Assembly (NCBI RefSeq): GCF_000472965.1
Contig: NZ_AXAU01000021.1
Span: forward strand, 62,001-126,000
Direction of reading: 5' to 3'
Source: Bradyrhizobium murdochi
GTDB lineage: Bacteria; Pseudomonadota; Alphaproteobacteria; Rhizobiales; Xanthobacteraceae
DNA length: 64,000 nucleotides
Shown: positions 55,941-64,000 of the stretch, piece after piece
Layout: the number at the start of each line of letters is the position of its first letter
Numbering within the stretch: position 1 is the first letter of the stretch
Made by a program: the position numbers and the translations under genes
Notes under the pieces: model-generated
The model's input: the letters and a program-made list of their open reading frames with translations, nothing else
Told to the model about the DNA's origin: nothing
The model's database searches: none

Positions 55941-57128
55941 ATGATCGCCGCCACCTCTGCCAAACGGTCATGGTCCAAGACGTCATGGGGAAGTCCAATC
56001 GTGCTCAACGACACGACGCTGCGCGACGGCGAACAGGCTCCTGGCGTTGCCTTCACCACCGACGAAAAGGTGACGATCGCGCAGGCGCTGGCGCGCGCCG
56101 GTGTCACCGAGATCGAAGTAGGCACGCCTGCCATGGGCAGTGAGGAAATCGCGGCTATCCGAGCCGTGGTCGAGACCGGTCTCCCGATCACCAGCATTGG
56201 CTGGTGCCGGATGCGTGAAGTCGACGTCGATGCGGCAATCGAGGCCAAGGTGTCGATGGTCAATGTCTCCATCCCGGCCTCTGACGTGCAGATTGCTGCC
56301 AAGCTTGGCGGTGAGCGCGAGCTGGCGCTGGAGCAAGTGAGACGGGTGGTAAGTTATGCCCGCGAGCGGGGGGTTGAGGTTGCCGTCGGCGGCGAGGACT
56401 CCTCCCGCGCAGATGTCGATTTCCTCACCACGCTGATCGCCACCGCAAAAGCCGCGGGCGCACGGCGCTTTCGCATTGCCGATACGCTCAGCGTGCTTGA
56501 CCCCGACTCCACCTTTGAGCTGATCGCTCGTTTGCGTGCGACCAGCGATCTCGAGCTCGAATTTCACGGCCATGACGATCTCGGGCTCGCGACCGCCAAT
56601 ACGCTCGCCGCCATCAAGGGCGGCGCGAGCCATGCCTCGGTGACTGTCATCGGTCTCGGCGAGCGGGCGGGCAATGCACCGCTGGAAGAAGTCGCGGTCG
56701 CTCTCAAACAGCTCTACGGGCGCGACACCGGGATCGTGCTGCCGGAGCTGCAGAACGTCGCGGCCGTTGTGGCAGCCGCGGCTGCACGCACGATTCCCCT
56801 GAACAAGGCGATCGTGGGTGAGCATGTGTTCACCCACGAATCCGGCATTCATGTCCATGGCTTAATGAAAGATCAACGCACTTATCAGTCGCTCGACCCC
56901 CATTTGCTTGGTCGCTCCAACCGTATTGTGATCGGCAAGCATTCCGGGCTGTCGTCGATCACCACGTTGCTTGACGAATTGGAGCTCGCCGCCAGCGCCG
57001 AGGAGGCAAGACAGATCCTGTTGCGGGTGCGGAAACATGCCATGGAGCACAAGCGACCGGTCGCGTGCGAGACGGTGGTGGCGATCTGGCGCGACGTCTG
57101 CGAGCGCTTGTTGATCAATGGTGCGTGA
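55941..57128 (+). CDS. nifV: NifV homocitrate synthase
   Basis: A 395-residue homocitrate synthase of the DRE-TIM metallolyase family: VLNDTTLRDGEQAPGVAFT, the HGHDDLGLATANTLAAIKGG-ASHASVTV metal-binding region, GLGERAGNAPLEEVAVAL, and FTHESGIHVHGLMKD. It makes homocitrate for FeMo-co from acetyl-CoA and 2-oxoglutarate. Start at the ATG 55941, since the open frame upstream overlaps the promoter. Own NifA/RpoN promoter. Confidence 0.95.
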   Translation: MIAATSAKRSWSKTSWGSPIVLNDTTLRDGEQAPGVAFTTDEKVTIAQALARAGVTEIEVGTPAMGSEEIAAIRAVVETGLPITSIGWCRMREVDVDAAIEAKVSMVNVSIPASDVQIAAKLGGERELALEQVRRVVSYARERGVEVAVGGEDSSRADVDFLTTLIATAKAAGARRFRIADTLSVLDPDSTFELIARLRATSDLELEFHGHDDLGLATANTLAAIKGGASHASVTVIGLGERAGNAPLEEVAVALKQLYGRDTGIVLPELQNVAAVVAAAAARTIPLNKAIVGEHVFTHESGIHVHGLMKDQRTYQSLDPHLLGRSNRIVIGKHSGLSSITTLLDELELAASAEEARQILLRVRKHAMEHKRPVACETVVAIWRDVCERLLINGA

Positions 57129-57327
57129 GGCGGCCATGGTCCGGCATTATTACAGCCGATCACTTCGAAACCGCCGGCGTGCCACGGAAGCCCTCGCTGA
57201 TCCACGACGACATAGGCCTGGAGGCCATATGCAGCGCCGCCTGCGCGAAGCAGCGTCGCAAGGAGATGACCAGCCGGTTTCGGGTCCCGACCACAGGCCG
57301 GCGACATAACCCAAAGGAGATAATGCG

Positions 57328-57669
57328 ATGAGCAACACACAGGCGGCAGTTGGCATCCTGGATCGACTCAACAAGGCCTCCTCGGCCGAAGACTTTTTTG
57401 CGCTGCTTGACGTCGATTACGACCCCAAGATCGTCAATGTCGCGCGCCTGCATATCTTAAAGCGCATGGGACAATATCTCGCCAAGGAAGTATTCGAAGA
57501 TAGCGCGGAGGCCGAGGTAACGGCGCGGTGCAAGGCGGTGCTGGAGCAGGCTTATGCCGACTTCGTGGCGTCCTCGCCGATCGACCAGCGGGTGTTCAAG
57601 GTCTTGAAGGATGCGGTCGCGGAGCCCAAGAAACCGGCGGCCTTCGTGCCGTTGAGCTCGCTGAAATAG
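57328..57669 (+). CDS. nifW: NifW nitrogenase-stabilising protein
   Basis: A 113-residue NifW: LDRLNKASSAEDFFALLDVD-YDPKIVNVARLHILKRMGQY, VFKVLKDAVAEPKKPAAFVP. It protects the MoFe protein from oxygen. A good ribosome site (AAAGGAG) precedes the ATG. The 199 bases between nifV and nifW hold an open frame that I do not recognise. Confidence 0.94.
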   Translation: MSNTQAAVGILDRLNKASSAEDFFALLDVDYDPKIVNVARLHILKRMGQYLAKEVFEDSAEAEVTARCKAVLEQAYADFVASSPIDQRVFKVLKDAVAEPKKPAAFVPLSSLK

Positions 57670-57775
57670 CCTCACACATCAGTTCAGATCTGCCCCAAGC
57701 CATGTCGGTGCAGCGCGTTGTGCCATATTCCTCTTCATCCAGATCAACTCTGTACAGCAATGCGCGAAGCGGCGC

Positions 57776-57791
57776 TGTCGCATTTGCGACG
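57776..57791 (+). promoter_or_regulatory. Imperfect NifA site upstream of fixA
   Basis: TGT-N10-ACG, one base off consensus, 109 bases before the -24 box of the fixA promoter. Its inner sequence (CGCATTTGCG) is itself near-symmetric. Confidence 0.5.
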
Positions 57792-57884
57792 TATGTCGGA
57801 ATTGTATGGTCGGCGATGCTAACGGCCAGTCTTTATCGACTTTCTCAAGTCGTTGAATGGACGTCAAATTTTGATGTCCCCAAC

Positions 57885-57899
57885 TGGTACGACACTTGC
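57885..57899 (+). promoter_or_regulatory. Sigma-54 promoter of fixABCX
   Basis: TGGTACG-N4-TTGC, one base off consensus, about 240 bases before fixA, leaving a long leader. An open frame runs through this region but is not recognisable. Confidence 0.7.
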
Positions 57900-58138
57900 T
57901 GTTCTCCGGCCAAGTCGGTCATTGGCGCCGACTACACAGAATTGTTGCCGTCCGACATGAGATTTGGAGCAAGACCAATAATGTTGCCGTTACTGCTCGC
58001 TGCTCGCGCCGGCATCCTCTTATGGCTCACGCTCGCGTTAATGCCGTTCGAAGTTGCCCTTGACGCCATTGAGGCTGGGATTGACCGGGAGATGACCGCC
58101 AATGGGTAACTCGCGTTCCACACTACTCTGGAGAAGGC

Positions 58139-58690
58139 ATGCACAGTATCGTTTGCACCAAGCAGGTTTCCGATTCCGCGCAGGTTCGCGTCAATCCCCT
58201 GACCAACACCATCGTGGCGTCAGGGGGCCAAGCATCATCAACCGCTATGCCTAGTTCGCGCTCGACGCCGCGCACCAATTTGCGTGACAAGTTTGGCGGC
58301 GAGATCACCGCGCTCACCACGGTCGACGCGGAGCGCCGCGCCGGCGCCGCGCCGAACGCGGCGTGCAGATGTTGCGCACAAAGCTGCGGGTCAACCATGG
58401 CGGAAGCAACCAGCCAGATTTGCCGCGCCGTGACGAGGGACGCCCCTGCGTGCGGCGCTGGGGCCGGTCGTAAAATGGAGGGCGCAGGAGGCCGGCGTCG
58501 AGGAGTCTCGAAATGCGTCGTGCTCGGCTCGCCGACCATCGTCAAGCGGGCCTTTGCGCCGTCGCTACGTGCCGAGAAGGTGGGGCTGGTGGAAGACCCC
58601 AAGCAGCCGATGGAGGTGCTGATGAAAGCTATCTTGAAGGGCCAACCCAAGCTAGAGACCGATCTTGTGGCGCAGGCGCGCAGGTTCTGA
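58139..58690 (+). pseudogene. fixA: FixA (electron-transfer flavoprotein beta-type), internally deleted
   Basis: N-terminus (MHSIVCTKQVSDSAQVRVNP-LTNTI) and C-terminus (GSPTIVKRAFAPSLRAEK... LKGQPKLETDLVAQARRF) are typical FixA, but the frame is only 183 residues against about 280 in the family. Only LRDKFGGEITALT is recognisable between them; the rest of the middle is scrambled and the central nucleotide-binding part is gone. FixA and FixB together bifurcate electrons to ferredoxin/flavodoxin for nitrogenase, so this copy should not work. Confidence 0.85.
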
Positions 58691-58705
58691 GGGGAATTCA
58701 AAGCT

Positions 58706-59815
58706 ATGAGCAACGTCACCAAAGCTCCCACGCCGGCCGCGAGCGGCCGCGCAGGAATAAAAAAAGAATTGCCCGAGCACTTTAAGGCCTACAAGCACAT
58801 CTGGGTCTTCGTCGAGCAGGAGCGAGGCCAGGTGCATCCCGTCTCCTGGGAACTCATGGGTGCAGGCCGCAAGCTTGCCGACAAGCTGAAGGTTGATCTC
58901 GCCGCGGTCGTGATCGGCCCGGAGACTGCGACCACGCGCAACGCCGCGGTCGAATCCTTCTGCTACGGCGCGGACCTAGCCTATCTCGTGAGTGAGAATG
59001 TGCTGTCGGAATATCGAAACGAGTCCTACACCAAGGCGCTGACCGATCTCGTCAACACCTACAAGCCAGAGATCCTGCTGTTAGGCGCCACCACGCTCGG
59101 TCGCGATCTTGCAGGCTCGGTAGCTACCACACTACTGACGGGTCTCACTGCAGACTGCACCGAGCTCGACGTTGACGCGGATGGTTCGCTTGCCGCCACG
59201 CGTCCGACCTTTGGAGGATCGCTGCTTTGCACGATCTACACGTTGAATTACCGTCCGCAGATGGCAACTGTCCGCCCGCGCGTGATGCCGATGCCAGAGC
59301 GTGTCGCGCGCGATGCCGCCCGCATTATCGTCCATCCGCTCCGCCTGCTCGAAGAAGACATCGTCACAAAAGTACTGTCCTTTGTGCCCGACCGTGATTC
59401 GGCCAAATCCAATCTCGCCTATGCCGACGTCGTCGTCGCCGGCGGGCTTGGGTTGGGCTCGCCGGAGAGTTTCCAGCTGGTACGACAGCTCGCCGCCGTG
59501 CTTGGAGCCGAATATGGCTGTTCGCGTCCGCTGGTACAAAAGGGCTGGGTCACCTCCGACCGGCAGATCGGCCAGACGGGCAAGACCATCCGGCCAAAGC
59601 TCTATATCGCCGCGGGCATTTCTGGCGCGATCCAGCATCGGGTCGGCGTGGAGGGCGCCGATCTCATCGTCGCCATCAATACCGATAAGAACGCGCCAAT
59701 CTTTGACTTTGCCCATATCGGCGTCGTCAACGACGCTATGCACTTGTTACCGGCGCTGACGGCCGCATTTCGTGCACGGCTTTCGCCGCATTCGCGCGAC
59801 CGGATCGCGAGCTAG
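58706..59815 (+). CDS. fixB: FixB (ETF alpha-type subunit)
   Basis: A 369-residue FixB: HIWVFVEQERGQVHPVSWEL-MGAGRKLA opens the ETF domain, and the C-terminal FAD-binding half has VVVAGGLGLGSPESFQLVRQ, QIGQTGKTIRPKLYIAAGIS-GAIQH and INTDKNAPIFDFAHIGVVND. Partner of FixA in the FixABCX complex. Intact, 15 bases after the fixA relic. Confidence 0.96.
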   Translation: MSNVTKAPTPAASGRAGIKKELPEHFKAYKHIWVFVEQERGQVHPVSWELMGAGRKLADKLKVDLAAVVIGPETATTRNAAVESFCYGADLAYLVSENVLSEYRNESYTKALTDLVNTYKPEILLLGATTLGRDLAGSVATTLLTGLTADCTELDVDADGSLAATRPTFGGSLLCTIYTLNYRPQMATVRPRVMPMPERVARDAARIIVHPLRLLEEDIVTKVLSFVPDRDSAKSNLAYADVVVAGGLGLGSPESFQLVRQLAAVLGAEYGCSRPLVQKGWVTSDRQIGQTGKTIRPKLYIAAGISGAIQHRVGVEGADLIVAINTDKNAPIFDFAHIGVVNDAMHLLPALTAAFRARLSPHSRDRIAS

Positions 59816-59826
59816 AGGAGGTTGTT

Positions 59827-61134
59827 GTGATCGAGGAGAAGTTCGATGCAATCGTGGTCGGCGCCGGCATGTCGGGCAACGCGGCGGCGCTGACCATGGC
59901 TAAACGCGGCATGAAGGTGCTGCAGCTGGAGCGCGGTGAATATGCCGGCTCGAAGAATGTTCAGGGTGCAATTCTCTATGCCGACATGCTCGAAAAGCTG
60001 ATCCCGGACTTCCGCGATGACGCGCCGCTCGAACGTCATCTCGTCGAGCAACGGTTCTGGCTAATGGACGATCGCTCCCATTTTGGTGTGCACTACCGCT
60101 CCGAAGACTTCAACGAGGAGCGGCCGAACCGGTACACGATCATCCGCGCGCAGTTCGACAAATGGTTATCGTCGAAAGTGCGTGAGGCCGGAGCGACCGT
60201 GCTGTGCGAGACTACCGTCACTGAGCTCGCGCGGGACGCCCATGGGAAAGTCATCGGTGTTCATACGGATCGCTGCGACGGCGAAATCCATGCAGATGTC
60301 GTGGTGCTGGCCGAAGGTGTAAATGGCCTTCTCGGCACGCGTGCACGCCTGCGCGAGCGGCCAAAACCCGATAAGGTGGCACTCGCGGTTAAAGAAATGC
60401 ACTTTTTGCCACGCGAGACCATCGAGGCCCATTTCAATCTCAAGGGCGACGAAGGCGTCGTTGTCGAAGCGGCCGGCACCATTTCCCGTGGCATGACCGG
60501 AATGGGCTTCATCTATGCCAATAAGGAGTGCATCTCGATCGGCATCGGCTGTATCGTCGCCGACTTTCAGCGCACCGGAGAGACCCCATATGGGCTGCTC
60601 GACTGTTTCAAGCGTCACCCATCCGTGGCGCCCCTGATCGAGGGCTCGGAGGTCAAGGAATACTCCGCGCACCTCATTCCTGAAGGCGGCTACAAGGCGA
60701 TCCCGCAGCTCTATGGCGATGGCTGGGTGGTGGTGGGCGATGCGGCGCAGCTCAACAATGCCATTCATCGCGAGGGCTCTAACCTCGCGATGACTTCGGG
60801 CCGCATCGCGGCGGAAGCGATTGTCCAGGTGAAATCGCGCAGCCATCCAATGACCGCGGCAAATCTGTCAGTCTACAAGAAGATGCTGGATGACTCTTTC
60901 GTGATTAAGGATCTCAAGAAGCACAAGGATATGCCGATGCTGATGCATACCAACTCGCAAAACTTATTTCTCACCTATCCGCAGCTCGTCTCCAGGGCGA
61001 TGCAGAACTATGTACGCGTCGACGGTACGCCCAAGGCTGAGAAAGAGAAGGGGACATTGAAGTCCTTTGTCAACGCGCGGTCGTGGACCGGTCTATTTGG
61101 CGATGCATTCCGCATCGCCCGTGCCTGGCGCTAA
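59827..61134 (+). CDS. fixC: FixC (ETF:quinone oxidoreductase-like flavoprotein)
   Basis: A 435-residue FAD protein: DAIVVGAGMSGNAAALTMAK-RGMKVLQLERGE (FAD-binding Rossmann motif), VVLAEGVNGLLGTRARLRER, DGWVVVGDAAQLNNAIHREG-SNLAMTSGR. Intact; accepts electrons in the FixABCX membrane complex with FixX. 11 bases after fixB, with AGGAGG before the start. Confidence 0.96.
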   Translation: MIEEKFDAIVVGAGMSGNAAALTMAKRGMKVLQLERGEYAGSKNVQGAILYADMLEKLIPDFRDDAPLERHLVEQRFWLMDDRSHFGVHYRSEDFNEERPNRYTIIRAQFDKWLSSKVREAGATVLCETTVTELARDAHGKVIGVHTDRCDGEIHADVVVLAEGVNGLLGTRARLRERPKPDKVALAVKEMHFLPRETIEAHFNLKGDEGVVVEAAGTISRGMTGMGFIYANKECISIGIGCIVADFQRTGETPYGLLDCFKRHPSVAPLIEGSEVKEYSAHLIPEGGYKAIPQLYGDGWVVVGDAAQLNNAIHREGSNLAMTSGRIAAEAIVQVKSRSHPMTAANLSVYKKMLDDSFVIKDLKKHKDMPMLMHTNSQNLFLTYPQLVSRAMQNYVRVDGTPKAEKEKGTLKSFVNARSWTGLFGDAFRIARAWR

Positions 61135-61166
61135 CCAGCAAAAATCGAAGCCAAGGAAGCTGAAAT

Positions 61167-61463
61167 ATGAATGTCGAGACATCAGTGCGCGTCGAGGACA
61201 AGCTGTTCTACAACCGCTATCTCGTCGACGTCGGTCGTCCCCACATCAAAGTGCGCGCACACACGAAGCCGTCCCCGCAGCTGCTTGCACTTTTAAAGGT
61301 CTGCCCGGCGCGCTGCTATGAGCTCAACGATAAGGGGCAGGTCGAGGTCACCGTCGACGGCTGCATCGAGTGCGGCACCTGCCGCGTTATCGGCGAGCCC
61401 ACCGGCGACATCGAATGGAGCTATCCGCGTGGCGGATACGGTGTGTTGTTCAAGTTCGGATGA
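61167..61463 (+). CDS. fixX: FixX ferredoxin-like protein
   Basis: A 98-residue ferredoxin-like protein of the fixABCX operon: VCPARCYELNDKGQVEVTVD-GCIECGTCRVIGEPTGDIEW holds the CxxC..., C-x2-C-x2-C and remaining ligands of its cluster. Intact; last gene of the operon. Confidence 0.96.
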   Translation: MNVETSVRVEDKLFYNRYLVDVGRPHIKVRAHTKPSPQLLALLKVCPARCYELNDKGQVEVTVDGCIECGTCRVIGEPTGDIEWSYPRGGYGVLFKFG

Positions 61464-62177
61464 GAGCTGCACGGCAGGCGTAATGTGATCGCCCTTTATA
61501 GAGACGATCTCACTGCAGATCCATGTCTCGGCGCCGCCCTTCTTGTGCGGAGAGACAGTATCGTTGGCAGTAGCTGGTGACGTGCCCGGCGCACGGAGCA
61601 GTCGCGGGAGCTGTGCCTTGCAATCAGATTTCCTAGCTTTTCTGCGCGCCATCGTTGGCGCGCTGATTAGAAAGATATCGATCTTCCCGCCGCTGCACGC
61701 CGGAGAACCTCATGTGCGTTGCTCTCGACTCATCAAAGTCTGATCAAACGCAGCAGCGGCTCCGCGAACGCCTGTTTGGTGGGAGCCGGCGCCGATGGCG
61801 GCAGCAGCCTATCTCATCTAGGAGGGCGGGACTTTCGGGCGAGAATGTGGTCCATCCGAGAAGATGAGGCAGTTCGGCGACAGCAGCTATGCCCATGGCC
61901 AAGGATGACTAGGTCATGCGCGGCGGGGCGCATGTTCGAGGAAAATTCCACTTGCACCTACGAACTGCTGCCTCCATTTCGCTAGAGCAGGCATCCGGCT
62001 AAATCGGCGAAGGACTGATGAAGTACCATCATGAGTTCTTGGAATGACAAGGCGCGTCTAGTTTCGGGCGACGAGATCGTTAACGCCTGCAGTGTGGGTC
62101 TACGCGAGAAAGATGGGCTCGAGCTGATCGCCCCGCTGCACAGCCACTGATCAACGGAGCGAAGCAAGGAACATGTC
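61464..62177. other. Stretch after fixX without a supported gene
   Basis: A 39-codon frame at 62031-62150 (MSSWNDKARLVSGDEIVNAC...) is the only protein-like run; it may be the N-terminus of a lost gene. No sigma-54 promoter found for the next gene. Confidence 0.4.
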
Positions 62178-62936
62178 ATGGGACGTGTGAACGAAAAGGT
62201 CATTCTGGTAACCGGCGGAGCTCGTGGGATGGGTGCAGCTCATGCGCGCCTGCTTGTAGCTGAAGGCGCCAAGGTCGTAATCACTGATATTCTTCATACA
62301 GAAGGAGAGGCTCTCGCGGCCGAACTGGGCACTTCCGCCATCTATGTGCGTCAGGACGTCACCCAGCCGGATGAGTGGGCTAGGGCGGTCGCGACCGCCG
62401 AGAGCAGCTTCGGCGCGCTGCATGGGCTGGTTAACAATGCCGGTATCGCCAGCATGGCCCCGATCGAGCAGTTCCCGCTCGATCAGTGGAACAAGGTTAT
62501 TGCCGTCAATTTAACAGGAGCGTTCCTTGGAATGCAGGCGGCCCTGCCGGCAATCCGGCGCGTAGGCGGAGGTTCGATCGTCAACGTCTCGTCCGTCGAG
62601 GGGCTGCGGGGCACTGCCGGGCTTCATGCCTATGTCGCTTCCAAGTTCGGCGTGCGGGGCATAACCAAGTCTGCTGCGCTGGAGGCCGCGGCCTCGGGCG
62701 TCCGCGTCAACTCGATCCACCCCGGCTTCATCACCACGCCGATGACCGAGAGCTTCGATCCCTCCATTTTCCCCATTCCACTGGGACGGGCAGGCCGGCC
62801 GCAGGAAGTGTCGCAGGCAGTCTTGTTCCTGCTCAGCGACGAGTCCAGTTATCTTACCGGTTCCGAGATCGTCATCGATGGCGGTCTGACGACCGGCGTC
62901 CCACACAAATGGCTGGCTCCCGAGTATATCTTTTGA
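62178..62936 (+). CDS. Short-chain dehydrogenase/reductase
   Basis: A 252-residue classical SDR: TGGARGMGAAHARLLVAEGA (TGxxxGxG cofactor motif), NNAGIAS, catalytic Ser in VNVSSVEG, and YVASK with the Tyr/Lys pair, then NSIHPGFITTPMT and LLSDESSYLTGSEIVIDGGL at the end. Binds NAD(P), most like 3-oxoacyl-ACP reductase or hydroxysteroid/glucose dehydrogenases; substrate unknown. Own region after the fix operon. Confidence 0.9.
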   Translation: MGRVNEKVILVTGGARGMGAAHARLLVAEGAKVVITDILHTEGEALAAELGTSAIYVRQDVTQPDEWARAVATAESSFGALHGLVNNAGIASMAPIEQFPLDQWNKVIAVNLTGAFLGMQAALPAIRRVGGGSIVNVSSVEGLRGTAGLHAYVASKFGVRGITKSAALEAAASGVRVNSIHPGFITTPMTESFDPSIFPIPLGRAGRPQEVSQAVLFLLSDESSYLTGSEIVIDGGLTTGVPHKWLAPEYIF

Positions 62937-63854
62937 TGAGCACCAACTGATCGTCCACGCCAGGACAACAAGACGGCGCGGTTTCGTCGTCTCAGCTCTC
63001 GGGATCTTCAAAGGTGGTATCGCCAACGATAACTTCTCCGGAGAGCCGCAGTTTGGCGCCAGCGCAGCCCGCGGGCAGCCTCGATGCGCGAAGAATGCTT
63101 GCAGCTGGAGCAGAACGGAGCTGTTTTAGCGACTCGCTGCACTCGGTGATGCGGCGAGTAGATCAGGTTCTGCCTGCGCTGGAGCAGGCCGATGTTCGAC
63201 CAAAAAGGCGATTGATTAACGAGAACGGCGCGTCAAATCGACGAACCAGCGCTTTGTGGAGGGTACAGAGCAATGGTCGCTCTGGGTCCTGGTGTGCTTA
63301 GGTGGACTGCAGCACTGCAGCGTAGGCAGCGGGAACAACTTTGCGATCTTGCGTAGGTTCTGGGCGCGCCAGCCAGGAGCAACTCGTCGTGAGCACCAGC
63401 TGGACCTCGCAGCCTGAGCCGGTCAAGGCGCAGAATCGAACACTGGAATTTTGCGGGAGGCATGTTCGGACAACATCGCGGCCCAGCCTGGGCAGATGTA
63501 CATGTCGCTTTATTGGTCATAGGCAAGCATTTCATCAGCGGACCCTCGGGGTCGGGGGCAGGGAACGTACTCCGGCTTGAGCATGCCTCCGAATAGGTCT
63601 CAGAAGGCGGGATTGTGAATCAGCAGCTCAGTAGTGGTATCGACATTGAGCGAGTGTCGAGTTGCTGGGTCCCGCCCTTTTGGGGCGGTAAACGAGTCGG
63701 TGCTCTCCGGTAATGCGCCGCAACCATCACCCTTCAAATCATGCTTAAGGGGCTCCGGTTTGCCGAGCCCTTGTGTGGATTGCGCTTGTCCTTAATTACA
63801 TCGTTAACGGCTTTGAGAATTTGGGTCTTCCTTCTGCCATTGGGACCGGCTTGG
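62937..63854. other. Stretch without a supported gene
   Basis: Short frames only; I could not recognise any in the 900 bases after the dehydrogenase. Confidence 0.4.
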
Positions 63855-64000
63855 ATTTGGTGCCGCGGTCGCCCCTGAACTCGGTCCCGATGCCAGCGCA
63901 GGCACAGGGCGGCCGATCCTCCTTTAGCGCGAACCAGACGACATCCTTCTTCTTCGTCTCAGGTTCGGTTCGCGGCGTATTAAGCCGTTGAAGGGCACGA
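63855..64000 (-). pseudogene. SRAP-domain (YedK/HMCES-like) protein remnant
   Basis: On the minus strand two frames read VPFNGLIRREPN and ETKKKDVVWFALKEDRPPCA-CAGIGTEFRGDRGTKSKPVP, matching the central part of the rhizobial SRAP family ('NPETKKKDVVWFALNEDRPL..AGIWTEFKGDRGTKSKPVPGPH'). A frame change sits near 63945. The gene continues beyond the window; the catalytic N-terminal Cys is not seen. Confidence 0.6.

Noticed and set aside
55983..56858. Long frame opposite nifV (291 codons)
   Set aside because: Antisense shadow of a well conserved gene.
1..64000. CRISPR arrays, tRNA or rRNA genes, nod boxes
   Set aside because: I saw no regularly spaced repeats, no cloverleaf-like tRNA sequence and no convincing nod box in reading through both strands.

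Overview
The window looks like part of the symbiosis island of a Bradyrhizobium-type nitrogen-fixing rhizobium. The basis is GC-rich coding sequence, a nif/fix gene order close to that known from soybean bradyrhizobia (iscA-nifU-nifS-fixU-nifB-frxA-nifZ, then nifH-nifQ-nifV-nifW-fixABCX), and several sigma-54 (-24/-12) promoters preceded by NifA sites (TGT-N10-ACA). The assignment to Bradyrhizobium is inference from family knowledge; no nifDKEN genes lie here.

Layout. 1-3480: tyrosine-recombinase remnants in direct repeat around a decayed thioredoxin-like gene that carries what looks like a duplicated copy of the nifH promoter. 3485-9410: two toxin-antitoxin modules (HipBA and a RES/Xre-type pair) with operator-like inverted repeats, a small secreted protein, a reading frame containing a perfect palindrome, and helicase and DUF2235 fragments joined end to end. 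9560-15000: LigD debris, small proteins and two frameshifted membrane-anchored genes of unknown role. 15136-25101: a defence-type island: Shedu, a short Argonaute and its Mrr-TIR-APAZ partner (all broken by several frameshifts), then an AAA ATPase, a subtilisin-like protease (one frameshift) and an unknown 357-residue protein in a row. 25199-26890: dinB and recombinase debris.

26906-40719: the first nif block: Rieske protein, an unknown 196-residue protein divergent from iscA-nifU-nifS-fixU-SIR2-like, then nifB-frxA-HesB-like-TPR(broken)-LRV/FeS-nifZ-nifZ2-two small genes-DegT-like, a second Rieske protein, a broken bolA and a thioredoxin-like ferredoxin. 40840-53212: phnA debris, OmpW with a FixK/FNR-like box, two secreted/exported serine peptidases (S9 and S10), recombinase/IS3 debris, prophage debris and a truncated MFS gene. 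53219-61463: the second nif block: nifH, nifQ, a Fur-family regulator, nifV with its own promoter, nifW, and fixA(broken)-fixB-fixC-fixX. 61464-64000: an SDR dehydrogenase and a remnant of an SRAP-domain gene.

How it fits together: NifA with RpoN would switch on nifH-Q, nifV-W, fix, nifB and iscA-nifS units under low oxygen. NifS, IscA, NifU-C and the ferredoxins supply Fe-S clusters, NifB makes the FeMo-co precursor, NifQ and NifV supply molybdenum and homocitrate, NifZ and NifW help nitrogenase maturation, and FixBCX (with an FixA that must come from elsewhere, since the copy here is broken) deliver electrons. Between the functional blocks most DNA is debris, which fits an island built by repeated insertion and decay.
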